From NCBI GenBank assembly GCA_963763205.1, contig CAVXNQ010000008.1, positions 186,001 through 250,000 of the forward strand: a stretch of DNA of 64,000 nucleotides. The letters run 5' to 3'. Position 1 is the stretch's first letter, and each line of letters begins with the position of its first letter. This document shows, piece by piece, positions 47,091 to 55,567 of this stretch. This DNA comes from DDH964 sp963763205 (GTDB taxonomy: Bacteria > Desulfobacterota > Desulfuromonadia > Desulfuromonadales > DDH964). The position numbers were made by a program, and so were the translations under genes. The notes under the pieces are model-generated. The model was not told the DNA's origin. It did no database searches and saw only the letters and a list, made by a program, of their open reading frames with translations.

Positions 47091-47130
47091 TTGACGCGAG
47101 CCGACCCGTGTAATATTGTGCATATGCACA
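47091..47130 (+). promoter_or_regulatory. promoter with overlapping 14-bp palindrome for NifX-like/DUF134 operon
   Basis: TTGACG (47091-47096), 17-bp spacer, TATTGT (47114-47119). The perfect palindrome TGTGCATATGCACA (47117-47130) overlaps the -10, the geometry of a repressor site. DUF134, the HTH protein encoded as the second gene, is a natural candidate to bind it. Confidence 0.62.
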
Positions 47131-47152
47131 TTAACCGAAAAGGAGCCCGACC

Positions 47153-47533
47153 ATGAAGATCTGTTTCCCCGTCACCGCCGACGAAGGCCTGGAAAGTGCC
47201 GTCTACGGCCACTTCGGTTCCGCCCCCCTGTTCCTGCTGGTCGACACCGACGCCGCGAGCGTCGCGGCGATCGGCAACCGCGATCTTCACCATGCTCACG
47301 GCCAGTGCAGCCCGCTGCGCGCCCTCGGGGATGCGGCGGCCGATGCCATCGTCGTCGGCGGCATCGGCGGCGGCGCGCTGCGCGGTCTGCAGGCCGCGGG
47401 GCTGAAGGTCTACCGGGCGGAAGGGGTCACCATCGCCGACAACCTCGCCCTGCTCGCCCACGCCGCGCTTCCCGAGGTCCTCCCCGGCGAGGCCTGCGGC
47501 GGTCACGGCCACGGCCACGGCTGCGGCCACTAG
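47153..47533 (+). CDS. NifX/NifB-superfamily (dinitrogenase Fe-Mo cofactor) protein with metal-binding tail
   Basis: 126 residues. PF02579-type fold: MKICFPVTADEGLESAVYGH, FGSAPLFLLVDTD, HGQCSPLRALGDAAADAIVV, GGIGGGALRGLQAAGLKVYR. The C-terminus GEACGGHGHGHGCGH is a Cys/His metal-binding tail. These small proteins bind Fe-S or Fe-Mo cluster intermediates; many, as here, occur outside nif operons. AAAAGGAG (47138-47145) precedes ATG 47153. Expressed with the DUF134 gene 5 bp downstream. Confidence 0.85.
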   Translation: MKICFPVTADEGLESAVYGHFGSAPLFLLVDTDAASVAAIGNRDLHHAHGQCSPLRALGDAAADAIVVGGIGGGALRGLQAAGLKVYRAEGVTIADNLALLAHAALPEVLPGEACGGHGHGHGCGH

Positions 47534-47538
47534 AGGCC

Positions 47539-47838
47539 ATGTCGCCGCGCCCGCGCAAACCCCGCCACTGCCTCTGTCCGCACCATCCGCCGGGGAGCCT
47601 GGTCTTCAAACCCGCCGGGACGCCCCTCAAGGATTTGGCGCGGGTGGCCATCGGCCGGGACGAACTGGAGGCGATGCGCCTGTGCGACGGCGAGGGGCTG
47701 ACCCAGGAGGCCGCCGGCGCGCGGATGGGTGTCTCCCGGGGAACCGTGCAGCGGCTGGTGACCAGTGGCCGCCGCAAGCTGATTACGGCGGTGCTCGGCG
47801 GCCAGGCGCTGGTCCTGGCTGCCGAGCCTGAGCCCTGA
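47539..47838 (+). CDS. DUF134 family helix-turn-helix protein
   Basis: 99 residues. DUF134 hallmarks: PRPRKPRHCLCPHHPPGSLV, FKPAGTPLKDLARVAIGRDE, LEAMRLCDGEGLTQEAAGAR, MGVSRGTVQRLVTSGRRKLI (HTH). Members pair with NifX-like genes, as here, and are presumed regulators with a possible metal site at the N-terminal Cys/His group. Likely ligand of the palindrome at 47117. Confidence 0.88.
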   Translation: MSPRPRKPRHCLCPHHPPGSLVFKPAGTPLKDLARVAIGRDELEAMRLCDGEGLTQEAAGARMGVSRGTVQRLVTSGRRKLITAVLGGQALVLAAEPEP

Positions 47839-48032
47839 TCGGGAGGCCGAGTCATGACCGTCTTCGCTGCCCCGGGTGAGGAGGTGCAACGCCGCCGCCG
47901 GCCTGGCGGATATCGAACGAACCCTGACCCGCTCGGTCGGCTAGAGGCGGGGGCAGCGCCGATAAAGTCCTTGCCCCTGCCGGCGAAAAGGTGTACCCCT
48001 AAGGGCCGCCAACTACCAGCAAGGAGCGACCC

Positions 48033-49196
48033 ATGGGAATCCTGTCCAACACCGTCAGTATCTGCCAATTCCGTGTCGAGGGGACGCCGGCCGACAGCGA
48101 TCTTGTCGCCTGGGCCGGCGAACGCCTCGCCGCCAACGCCTTCCGTTCCATCGAGAAGGGGAGCGAAGAACTCTCCATCGGCTGGGTGCAGCTGGACGAC
48201 ACCCGCCAGTCCGATTTCGTCAATCCCCAGGCATATGCCCGCGACCACTACCTGACCTTCGCCCTGCGCCGCGACCAGCGCCGGATTCCTGCCGCGCTCC
48301 TCAAGGCCCACCTCGCCCGCGTCGAGGAGGAATTCCTGGCCGCCAATCCAACCTTTCACAAGGTTCCGAAGGCCAAGCGCGAGGAGCTCAAGGAGGCGGT
48401 GCACGGTGCGCTGCTGGCGCAGACCCTGCCGGTGCCGACGGTCTGGGACGCGGTCTGGGACACCCGCCGCGGCCTGGTCACCTTCGCCGCCCTCAGCGCC
48501 AAGGTCGTCGACCTCTTCGAGGCCTTCTTCAAGCAGACCTTCGACGGCCTGCGCCTGGTCCCCCTGACCCCCTTCGGCCGCGCCCGCCAAGTGGTACCGG
48601 CGGCACTGGAGCAGGCCCTGGAGCGGGCCAACCGCGCCGCCGGCGACGGCCTGCTGGAGGAGATCCGCGACAACCAGTGGCTCGGCGCCGAATTCCTCCT
48701 CTGGCTGATCCACCGCTCCCAGTCCGGGGCGGGGCAGTACCAAGTGACGCAGGAGGGCCCGGCTCTTTCCGGCGAGGGATTCGCCGCCTGGCTCGACGAC
48801 CGCCTGGTCCTCACCGGTGGTGCCGAAGGGGGGCAGAAGGTCGCGGTGACCGGCCCTCAGGATCGCTTTTCCGAGGTGCGCACCGCGCTGGCCGCCGAAA
48901 AGGTCCTGGCCGAGGCGGTCCTGCACCTGGAGAAGGCCGAGTTCGCCTGGCGCCTTAATCTCAAGGCGGCGAGCTTCCACTTCGCTTCCTTCCGCTGTCC
49001 CGGAGTGAAACTGGAGAAGGACGACCTGACCGATGCCGAGACCGAAAAGGTGGCGGTCTTCTTCGAGCGCATGGCCCTGCTCGAGGAGGGGCAGCAGCTC
49101 TTCGACAGCCTGCTGGCCGCCTTTCTGGAACCGCGCCTGACCGCCGGCTGGACGGCGGCGGAGGCGGAGATTCGCACTTGGCTGGAGCAGGACTGA
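48033..49196 (+). CDS. rdgC: recombination-associated protein RdgC
   Basis: 387 residues, uninterrupted. RdgC family: MGILSNTVSICQFRVEGTPA, SEELSIGWVQLDDTRQSDFV, YLTFALRRDQRRIPAALLKA, KVPKAKREELKEAVHGALLA, LGAEFLLWLIHRSQSGAG. RdgC forms a DNA-encircling dimer that limits RecA activity. It is best known from beta- and gammaproteobacteria. Preceded by AAGGAG (48019-48024) and followed by an excellent terminator. Confidence 0.87.
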   Translation: MGILSNTVSICQFRVEGTPADSDLVAWAGERLAANAFRSIEKGSEELSIGWVQLDDTRQSDFVNPQAYARDHYLTFALRRDQRRIPAALLKAHLARVEEEFLAANPTFHKVPKAKREELKEAVHGALLAQTLPVPTVWDAVWDTRRGLVTFAALSAKVVDLFEAFFKQTFDGLRLVPLTPFGRARQVVPAALEQALERANRAAGDGLLEEIRDNQWLGAEFLLWLIHRSQSGAGQYQVTQEGPALSGEGFAAWLDDRLVLTGGAEGGQKVAVTGPQDRFSEVRTALAAEKVLAEAVLHLEKAEFAWRLNLKAASFHFASFRCPGVKLEKDDLTDAETEKVAVFFERMALLEEGQQLFDSLLAAFLEPRLTAGWTAAEAEIRTWLEQD

Positions 49197-49223
49197 ACGA
49201 CGGAAGTCCGCGCGGCCAAAACC

Positions 49224-49272
49224 AAACTCCCGGCCGGAGCCTTTGCAGGGGCTCCGGGCCGGGAGTTTTTTT
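49224..49272 (+). terminator. intrinsic terminator after rdgC
   Basis: AAACTCCCGGCCGGAGCC (49224-49241) pairs with GGCTCCGGGCCGGGAGTTT (49250-49268, one bulged G), followed by a run of Ts to 49272. Confidence 0.88.
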
Positions 49273-49345
49273 GTCCGCATTTCGATCCCGGGGGGCCAGG
49301 AGACTGTCGGACGATCCATGAGCCGGCTGCAAATCCGGCCCGCAG

Positions 49346-49363
49346 AGTCCGACAACTTCCTAG
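49346..49363 (-). repeat. 18-bp dispersed repeat that contains a stop codon (copy 2)
   Basis: AGTCCGACAACTTCCTAG; minus strand CTAGGAAGTTGTCGGACT. The TAG is the stop of the lipoprotein gene. The TGTCGGAC at about 49306-49313 and GTCCGACA in this repeat can pair across 34 nt. Confidence 0.6.
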
Positions 49364-50814
49364 TCGCCGCCGAAGGTGCGGTCGAGCAGATCCGGGTCGT
49401 CGTAATGTTCGCGGCCGAGCAGGGTGATCGGCAGGTGGCCGCGCTGGCGCATGGTTCCCACCGAGGGGATGCCCATGGAGAAGAAGAGCCAGCGCTCCAC
49501 CCGCTCGCTGCCGGGGAGGAGCCCGTCGCCGTTGAAGAGGCTGGCGATCGTCCCATCCGGACCGGGAAGCTGTTCGAGGTCCCGGTAGTCGGCCAGTGCG
49601 TAGCCGCGGGCGGCGGCCGGCGGGTCGACCACCGCGAGGCGGATGATCTGGTGCCAGCCGGCGTTGACGTAGACCGCCAGGCGCTGGCCGGGAGCCGGTT
49701 CGGGCAGCGCCTGCGGGACGAGGGGATCGGGGGCGAAGGGGACCGGGCGCGGCGGCGGAAGCGCGGCGACGGGGAAGAACTGGTGGTAGCAGCCGCAGTT
49801 GTTCATGCTCTGCACCAGCAGCGGTCGGCCGTCGGCGGCCAGGGTGACGCCGACGGTCAGCCCGTCGTAGCGGCCGCGTTCGATCCAGGGGGTGATGCCG
49901 CCGTCGCGGCGCGGATACCAGATGACGTAGTTGATGCGCAGCAGGGGCTCGGTGCCCCGGAAGAGGTGGTCGAGGTACCAGTAGACCAGCGGCCGGTCGG
50001 GGTCGATGACGATCCCGCCTCGGCTGCGTTCCACCTGTCCCCAGTGGTCGGCGGAGGTCGCCTGCTGCTGAACCAATACGGGAGCGAAATTCTTTGCCAG
50101 CCAGAGGCTCTGCCCGGCGTCGGGCAGCGGCACGCCCAGTGGGTTGGCCGCGGCCGCCGCGAGGCGTCGGGCCACCTCCGCGGCGGGAGCCGGGAGCCCG
50201 GCCCCCGGGTTCACGGTCTGCCAGTTCCCCTGAACCAGCCACGTCGCGAGATCCTGGCGGTACCAGTCGCGGCGCTCGGCGTAGGCATTAACCACCCCGA
50301 CGGCCACGGGGATGCTGACCAGAGGATAGAGGCCGACCACCCGTCGCCAGGTGCGGTAATCGTCGGGGACCCTGGTGGCGGCCAAGTCCCGGCGCAGTTT
50401 TCCCGGATCGTCGAGGGCTTTTTTCAGCAGCCGGTCGGCGCAGCTCTCGCTGCGCTGCGTCAGCTGCCGGGCGCTCATTCCGGCGATTGTGGTGCCGCCG
50501 GATTTCGTTTCCAGGCAGGCCAGCTCGGCACCGCGCGCCTCGCGGTCGAGCCCGCGCAGCTGTCCGGCCAGAAAGGTGAATTCCGCCGCGGAGAGGGAAC
50601 GTTGGCCGTAACCGCTCCAGAAGCGGCTGGTGCGCAAGTAGGGTTCGTCGGGCAGCGGGAAATAGGCGGCGTCGCGGCAGTCGGCATCCGTGACCGCCTG
50701 GTCGACGGCGGCCAGAAGGGCTCGGCAATCACCCCCCGCCTGCGGCGGTCGGGCAAGGGGGGTGCAAGCGCCGGCGAGGAGCAGGAAGAGCAGGGGCAGC
50801 AGCAGTTTCGCCAT
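49360..50814 (-). CDS. lipoprotein of unknown function, 484 residues
   Basis: Uninterrupted. Signal with lipobox LLAGAC (Cys about 17). A central hydrophobic segment (GLYPLVSIPVAVGVV) and the unusual motif MNNCGCYHQFFPVAAL, with IWYPRRDGGITPWIERGRYD, suggest a large periplasmic or outer-membrane-facing domain. No family recognised. 34 bp after the epimerase-like gene in the same direction. Confidence 0.7.
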   Translation of the reverse strand: MAKLLLPLLFLLLAGACTPLARPPQAGGDCRALLAAVDQAVTDADCRDAAYFPLPDEPYLRTSRFWSGYGQRSLSAAEFTFLAGQLRGLDREARGAELACLETKSGGTTIAGMSARQLTQRSESCADRLLKKALDDPGKLRRDLAATRVPDDYRTWRRVVGLYPLVSIPVAVGVVNAYAERRDWYRQDLATWLVQGNWQTVNPGAGLPAPAAEVARRLAAAAANPLGVPLPDAGQSLWLAKNFAPVLVQQQATSADHWGQVERSRGGIVIDPDRPLVYWYLDHLFRGTEPLLRINYVIWYPRRDGGITPWIERGRYDGLTVGVTLAADGRPLLVQSMNNCGCYHQFFPVAALPPPRPVPFAPDPLVPQALPEPAPGQRLAVYVNAGWHQIIRLAVVDPPAAARGYALADYRDLEQLPGPDGTIASLFNGDGLLPGSERVERWLFFSMGIPSVGTMRQRGHLPITLLGREHYDDPDLLDRTFGGD

Positions 50815-50848
50815 GACGGCTCCAGAATGGCGGGAAAAGGAGCGAGGT

Positions 50849-51736
50849 TCAACTCTCTAAAATATAGCCATCGTCGCGGCAGGCGGCGAGCCCGCGCTGC
50901 AAGGTCGGATAGCGCAGGGTGATGCCGAGATCGGCCAGCAGCCGCCGGTTGTCGATGCGCCGCGACTCCGCCAGGTAGGAAAGGAGGGCCGGGCTGAGGA
51001 CCTGCCGGGCCTGGGCGCGGCTGATTTGCGGCGGCCGGGGGAGATCGAAGGCTTCGGCAACGGCGATATAAAAATCGGTCATGGTCGAATGCTCCCCGTC
51101 GCAGACGTTGTAGACGGCGTCGGCCGGGGCGCGCTCAGTTGCCGTCAGGCAGATCGCCGCCAGGTCGTCGACGTGGATGCGGTTGCTGCAGGGCGCCTCG
51201 GCCCTGGCCAGCACCGGTTGCCCGGCGCGCAGTGCCGCCAGCGGCAGGCGCCCCGGGCCGTAGATCCCGGCCACCCGCAGGATCACCAGCGCCGCCCCGG
51301 TCTCCCGGCTCCACGTCCCTAACACCTCTTCCGCCGCCAGCCGGCGCCGGGCCCGGTCGGTGGCCGGGTGCAAGGGGCGCGTTTCGTCGACCAGCGCGCC
51401 GCCGCAGTCGCCGTAGACGCCGGTGGTGCTGAGATAGACGAGTTTCGCCGGGCGCCGGTCGCCGCGGGCGAAGGCGCACCAGGCGGCCGCTCGCGGGTCG
51501 GTGGTGCCGTGCTCCGGCGGCGGCGCCAGGTAGAGGACGGTGGCATTCCCGGCCGCCAGCCCCTCCAAGCTCTGCGGCCGGTCGAGGTCGACCGCCCGGC
51601 CGATCACTCCGGCGGCGGCCAGGGCCGGGTCGAGGGTGCCGGAACGGGTTACGGCGGTGACCGCCGTTCCGGCCCTGCGGGCGAGGAGCGCCACCCGCCG
51701 GCCGAGGTAGCCGCAGCCGACGATCAGCAGCTTCAT
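50849..51736 (-). CDS. NAD(P)-dependent epimerase/dehydratase, YeeZ-like
   Basis: 295 residues. Rossmann start MKLLIVGCGYLGRRVALLAR, LVYLSTTGVYGDCGGALVDE (catalytic Ser/Thr and Tyr), VILRVAGIYGPGRLP and a C-terminal extended-SDR region (RRLLADLGITLRYPTLQRGL). ATG overlaps the MmcQ-like stop (ATGA). Substrate unknown. Confidence 0.8.
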   Translation of the reverse strand: MKLLIVGCGYLGRRVALLARRAGTAVTAVTRSGTLDPALAAAGVIGRAVDLDRPQSLEGLAAGNATVLYLAPPPEHGTTDPRAAAWCAFARGDRRPAKLVYLSTTGVYGDCGGALVDETRPLHPATDRARRRLAAEEVLGTWSRETGAALVILRVAGIYGPGRLPLAALRAGQPVLARAEAPCSNRIHVDDLAAICLTATERAPADAVYNVCDGEHSTMTDFYIAVAEAFDLPRPPQISRAQARQVLSPALLSYLAESRRIDNRRLLADLGITLRYPTLQRGLAACRDDGYILES

Positions 51737-52114
51737 GGCGTTTCTCCCTGGGAAGGAGGCGCTGGCGGGCGTGCCGCTTTCGGCAGCCCGGCGACGACCA
51801 GGGCGTAGGAATCGTCGATCAGCGAGAAGAAGACTTCAGGGGGGATGCTGCCGTCGAGGACGACGGTGTTCCAGTGGCGTTTGTTCATGTGGTAGCCGGG
51901 GCGGATGGCGGAGTAGTATTGGCGCAGCTGTGCGGCGCGCAGCGGGTCGCACTTGAGGTTGATGGCGAGCGGGCTGGCTGATCAAAAAGAGCAGGGCGAA
52001 GATCCGGCCGCCGACCTTGCAGGCCAGCACCTCGGGGCCGAAGGGAAAATCTTCTCCGGCGCCGGGCCGGGTCCGGCAGTGGGCGCGAATCTCGCTGGCG
52101 GTAATGGGCGGCAC
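51733..52114 (-). CDS. MmcQ/YjbR-like protein, GTG start, one slip
   Basis: About 126 residues. YjbR fold: ITASEIRAHCRTRPGAGEDF, PFGPEVLACKVGGRIFALLF, and, after a surplus base near 51978, LAINLKCDPLRAAQLRQYY, GYHMNKRHWNTVVLDGSIPP. The span exceeds a multiple of three by one. Start is GTG (complement 52112-52114). Double-wing DNA-binding-like fold of unknown role. Confidence 0.78.
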
Positions 52115-52182
52115 GGCAGCTCCTGCGGTGCGAGGAGATTGGAGTATACTATCAAAATCTTTCAGCCGACCAACGGATTGCT

Positions 52183-53358
52183 ATGAACGGCCGAGTGCTG
52201 CTGCTTCAGAACGACACCTGCGCTGGCATCGATCCCGGGCCGCTGCTGCGCGCCCAGGGCTATGCCGTGACCCGGACCGCCGCTCAGGACCAGGCCCGGG
52301 AACTGCTGAGGCGGGGAGCCGACCTGGTCCTGGCCGATGCCGACCTGCTGGACGGCCCGGGCTGGGAGGCCTGCCTGGCGGAGTGCCGGCGCCACGCGGT
52401 CCCCTGTCTGCTGTTCAGCGGCAGCCGCAGCCTGGAGAGCCTGGTGGCCCGGGAGGGGAAAGGGGACGGGGTGTTGCTGCGTGCCGATTCCCTGGCCGAA
52501 CTCTCCGCCCGGGTCTCCGCCCTCACGGCGCAGCGGCGGCTCCGCCTGCAGCTTGCCCAGCTCCAGCGCCGGGTCCGGATGCGGGACCGGGAGCAGGAGG
52601 AGGAGCTGCGCTCGGCGGCCCAGATCCAGCGCAGTCTGATCCCCGCCCACCTGCCGGACATCGACAACTACCGGTTCGCCTGGCACTTTCAACCCTTCGA
52701 GAGGATCGGCGGGGACCTGTTCAACGTCATGCAGCTCGACGAGGACACCGTCATGGCCTACCTCTTCGACGTCAGTGGCCACGGCGTTTCCTCGGCGATG
52801 GTCTCGGTCTCCGTCCACCAGAGCCTGTCGCTGCATACCGGACGGATCGTCAAGCGGGTCTACGTCGCCCCCCCCTATTACAAGATCCTCTCGCCGGCCG
52901 AGGTCCTCGGTGAGCTCGAGCGGGAATATCCCTTCGAGCGTTTCGAGAAATTCTTCACCATCACCTACCTGCTGCTGACCATCTCCACGGGGCGGGTCCA
53001 TTACAGCAGCGCCGGGCATCCTCCGCCGGCGGTGGTGCGCCGCAACGGCAGCGTGGAGCTGCTGCGGGCCGGCGGCGGCCTGATCGGGCTCGGCGTCGGC
53101 GCGCCATTTGTCGAGGGGGAAATCGTCCTGGGCGCGGGGGACCGCCTCTATCTCTATTCCGACGGGATGATCGAGGGGGCCAACCGCCAGGGTGAGCAGT
53201 TCGGTGCGGAGCGGTTCTTCGGCCTCCTCGGGTTGCTGTGGGACCAGCCGCTGCAGGCGGGGTGCAGGCAGGTGGCCGAAAGGGCACGGCAGTTCGCCGA
53301 AGGGCGGCCGCCGCAGGACGACCTGACCCTGGTCGGCATCGAGTATTTCGGCGATTAG
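52183..53358 (+). CDS. receiver-like domain + coiled coil + PP2C (SpoIIE) phosphatase
   Basis: 391 residues, uninterrupted. N-terminal receiver-like fold (VLLLQNDTCAGIDPGPLLRA, DLVLADADLLDGPGW with a candidate phospho-Asp near 51). Residues about 105-150 are a charged coiled coil (LQLAQLQRRVRMRDREQEEE). The C-terminal half is a SpoIIE/RsbU PP2C domain: IGGDLFNVMQLDEDTVMAYL, FDVSGHGVSSAMVSVSVHQS, SSAGHPPPAVV, LYSDGMIEGANRQGEQFG, with the metal aspartates in GGDLF, DVSGHG, SDGM and QDDLTLV. Likely dephosphorylates an anti-sigma antagonist in a partner-switching pathway; no partner lies in the window. Confidence 0.88.
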   Translation: MNGRVLLLQNDTCAGIDPGPLLRAQGYAVTRTAAQDQARELLRRGADLVLADADLLDGPGWEACLAECRRHAVPCLLFSGSRSLESLVAREGKGDGVLLRADSLAELSARVSALTAQRRLRLQLAQLQRRVRMRDREQEEELRSAAQIQRSLIPAHLPDIDNYRFAWHFQPFERIGGDLFNVMQLDEDTVMAYLFDVSGHGVSSAMVSVSVHQSLSLHTGRIVKRVYVAPPYYKILSPAEVLGELEREYPFERFEKFFTITYLLLTISTGRVHYSSAGHPPPAVVRRNGSVELLRAGGGLIGLGVGAPFVEGEIVLGAGDRLYLYSDGMIEGANRQGEQFGAERFFGLLGLLWDQPLQAGCRQVAERARQFAEGRPPQDDLTLVGIEYFGD

Positions 53359-55424
53359 CCGCCGCCGAAACGGCGCTGGGTCACTTCCGGCGCCAGATCG
53401 AAGTGGGAAAACTCCATGGTGAAGGTGCCCCGCCCCTTGGTGGCGCTGCGCAGTTCCGTCATGTAGCCGAACATTTCCGAAAGGGGCACCAGCGCGGCAA
53501 TCGTTTCGCTGTCGGCCCGGCTGTGCATTCCCACCACCCGCCCCCGCTTCTGCTGCAGCGCGCCGAGGACCCGCCCCGCATATTCCCCGGGAACGATCAA
53601 TTCCAGACGCATCACCGGTTCGAGCAGGGCCGGCGCCCCGTCGCGGGCAGCCAGCGCCAGGCCGCGCTGCGCGGCGGCGCGCAGGCCGGTTTCGCTGGTC
53701 TGCGCCGGATCGTAGGGGACGCCCGTGACGCGCAGCTCGAGGTCGGTCAGCGGATAGCCGGCCAGCGGCCCGCCGCCGCACCCCTGTTCCAGGCTGCTGC
53801 GCAGGACCGCACGCAACCCGTCGGGCAAGGATGCGACCGCCGGGTCGGGGAGGACGACCGCCAGCCCCGTCCCCCGTTCCCGGGGGATGAGCCGCAGAGT
53901 GAGTTCGCCGTGCTGGCTGCGACCGTCGATCTCCCGGTCGAAGACCTCGTGGCGTTCGACCGCCCGGGTCAGGGTTTCGCGGTAGACGACCTGGGGACGG
54001 CCGGTCGTCACCGCCACTCCGAACTCCCGGGCCAGGCGCTCGGCCACCACCTCCAGGTGGAGTTCCCCCATCCCGGTCAGAATCGTCTGGCCGGTCTCGG
54101 GGTCCTCCCGGACCCGAAAGGTCGGGTCTTCCCATTGCAGTTTTTCCAGCGAGGGGAGAAGCTTTTCGCGGTCGGCGACGCTTCTGGCCTCCACCGCCAG
54201 GGAAACGACCGGCTCGGGAACGGTCAGGCCGGCCAGCAGCAGGGGATGATCGGGACGGCAGAGGGTATCGCCGGTCAGGGCGTCACGCAGGCCGGTGGCG
54301 GCGACGATGTCGCCGGCTCGCGCCTCGTCGAGCCGCTCTCGGCGATGGGCGTGCATGCGGAACAGCCGCGCCACCCGCTCCTCGCCGCCGCGGCCGGCGT
54401 TGAGCAGCTGATCCCCCGGCTGCAGGGTGCCGGCGTAGAGGCGCAGGTAGGTCAACTTGCGCCCCTCGTCGGCGAGGACTTTGAAGGCCAGGGCGCACAG
54501 CGGTCCCTGCGGGTCGCAGGCCACCGCTTCCGGCGGGTCGTTGCCGCCGGGATGGGTGGCCTGCGGCGGAGGGCTCTCCGGCGGCGAGGGGAGGAAGTCG
54601 ACCACCGCGTCGAGCAGCGGCTGCATTCCCTTGTTGCGCAGCGCCGAGCCGAGCAGGACCGGCTGGATCCGGCAGGCGAGGACCCCGCGACGCAGGGCCG
54701 CCACCAGCCGGGACCGATCGACGGGACGGCCCTCGAGGACGTCGGCGAGCACCGTGTCGTCGAAGTCGGCGGCGGCTTCGAGCAGCTGTTCGCGGGCCGC
54801 CCGCACCGCCGGGCCCAGCTCCGCGGGGATCACGGTACGCCGCACGGTGCTGCCCAGGTCGTCCTCGGCGAAGAAGAGGGCCTCTTCGCCGAGCAGGTCG
54901 ACGACTCCGGAAAACTCCGCCTCGTTGCCGATCGGCAGCTGCAGCAGGACCGGCCGGGCGTGGAGCCGCTCCTGCAGCTGGCTCAGCACCGCCGCGTAGT
55001 CGGCGCCGATGCGGTCGAGCTTGTTGATCAGGCAGATGCGCGGCACCCGGTAGCGGTCGGCCTGCCGCCACACCGACTCGCTCTGCGGCTGCACCCCTTC
55101 GACGGCGCTGAAGATGGCGATGGCGCCGTCGAGAACGCGCAGCGAGCGTTCCACCTCGATGGTGAAGTCGATGTGGCCGGGGGTATCGATCAGGTTGAGC
55201 CAGTGCTCCTTCCAGCGGCAGGAGGTCGAGGTGGCGGTGATGGTGATGCCGCGCTCCTGCTCCTGTTCCATCCAGTCCATGGTCGCGGCGCCGTTGTGCA
55301 CCTCCCCCATGCGGTGGATCTCCCCGGTGTAGAAGAGGATCCGCTCCGAGACCGTGGTCTTGCCGGCGTCGATGTGGGAGATGATGCCGATGTTGCGGAT
55401 GCTGCGGATATCGGGATGGGTCAT
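53355..55424 (-). CDS. elongation factor G paralogue
   Basis: 689 residues, uninterrupted. GTPase motifs: SHIDAGKTT (16-24), DTPGH, NKLD (about 136), an RGITI switch (GITITATSTSC). Domains II-V follow, ending HFDLAPEVTQRRFGGG. It carries an insert SPPESPPPQATHPGGNDPPE before domain II and diverges from canonical FusA at many positions, like EF-G2-type paralogues. The gene is not beside rpsL, rpsG or tuf, arguing for a secondary EF-G. Its stop overlaps the SpoIIE gene's stop convergently. ATG 55424 gives the usual N-terminus MTHPDIRSIRNIGIISHIDA. Confidence 0.85.
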   Translation of the reverse strand: MTHPDIRSIRNIGIISHIDAGKTTVSERILFYTGEIHRMGEVHNGAATMDWMEQEQERGITITATSTSCRWKEHWLNLIDTPGHIDFTIEVERSLRVLDGAIAIFSAVEGVQPQSESVWRQADRYRVPRICLINKLDRIGADYAAVLSQLQERLHARPVLLQLPIGNEAEFSGVVDLLGEEALFFAEDDLGSTVRRTVIPAELGPAVRAAREQLLEAAADFDDTVLADVLEGRPVDRSRLVAALRRGVLACRIQPVLLGSALRNKGMQPLLDAVVDFLPSPPESPPPQATHPGGNDPPEAVACDPQGPLCALAFKVLADEGRKLTYLRLYAGTLQPGDQLLNAGRGGEERVARLFRMHAHRRERLDEARAGDIVAATGLRDALTGDTLCRPDHPLLLAGLTVPEPVVSLAVEARSVADREKLLPSLEKLQWEDPTFRVREDPETGQTILTGMGELHLEVVAERLAREFGVAVTTGRPQVVYRETLTRAVERHEVFDREIDGRSQHGELTLRLIPRERGTGLAVVLPDPAVASLPDGLRAVLRSSLEQGCGGGPLAGYPLTDLELRVTGVPYDPAQTSETGLRAAAQRGLALAARDGAPALLEPVMRLELIVPGEYAGRVLGALQQKRGRVVGMHSRADSETIAALVPLSEMFGYMTELRSATKGRGTFTMEFSHFDLAPEVTQRRFGGG

Positions 55425-55567
55425 GCGCCGAGCCCCCGTAGAAATTCTATTCAGTATAGCCGAGGGGAGCTTGCGGGCAAGCAATTCCAGGGAAGGATAT
55501 CAATGACTTGACGGGATGGACCAGCCGGGCCGGAGAGGCGGAGGGGCGACCCGGGAGCGGACCGGGC

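Larger units (their letters stand above)
46665..47152. other. 488-bp intergenic region with inverted-repeat element and operator
   Basis: No gene recognised. Contains the inverted-repeat element (46707-47011), the 31-bp dispersed repeat copy B (46731-46761), and the promoter/operator of the NifX-like gene (47091-47130). Between 47011 and 47090 is an AT-rich stretch. Confidence 0.6.

Noticed and set aside
51139..51432. Plus-strand Arg/Pro-rich open frame inside the epimerase-like gene
   Set aside because: Typical high-GC antisense artefact with no RBS.
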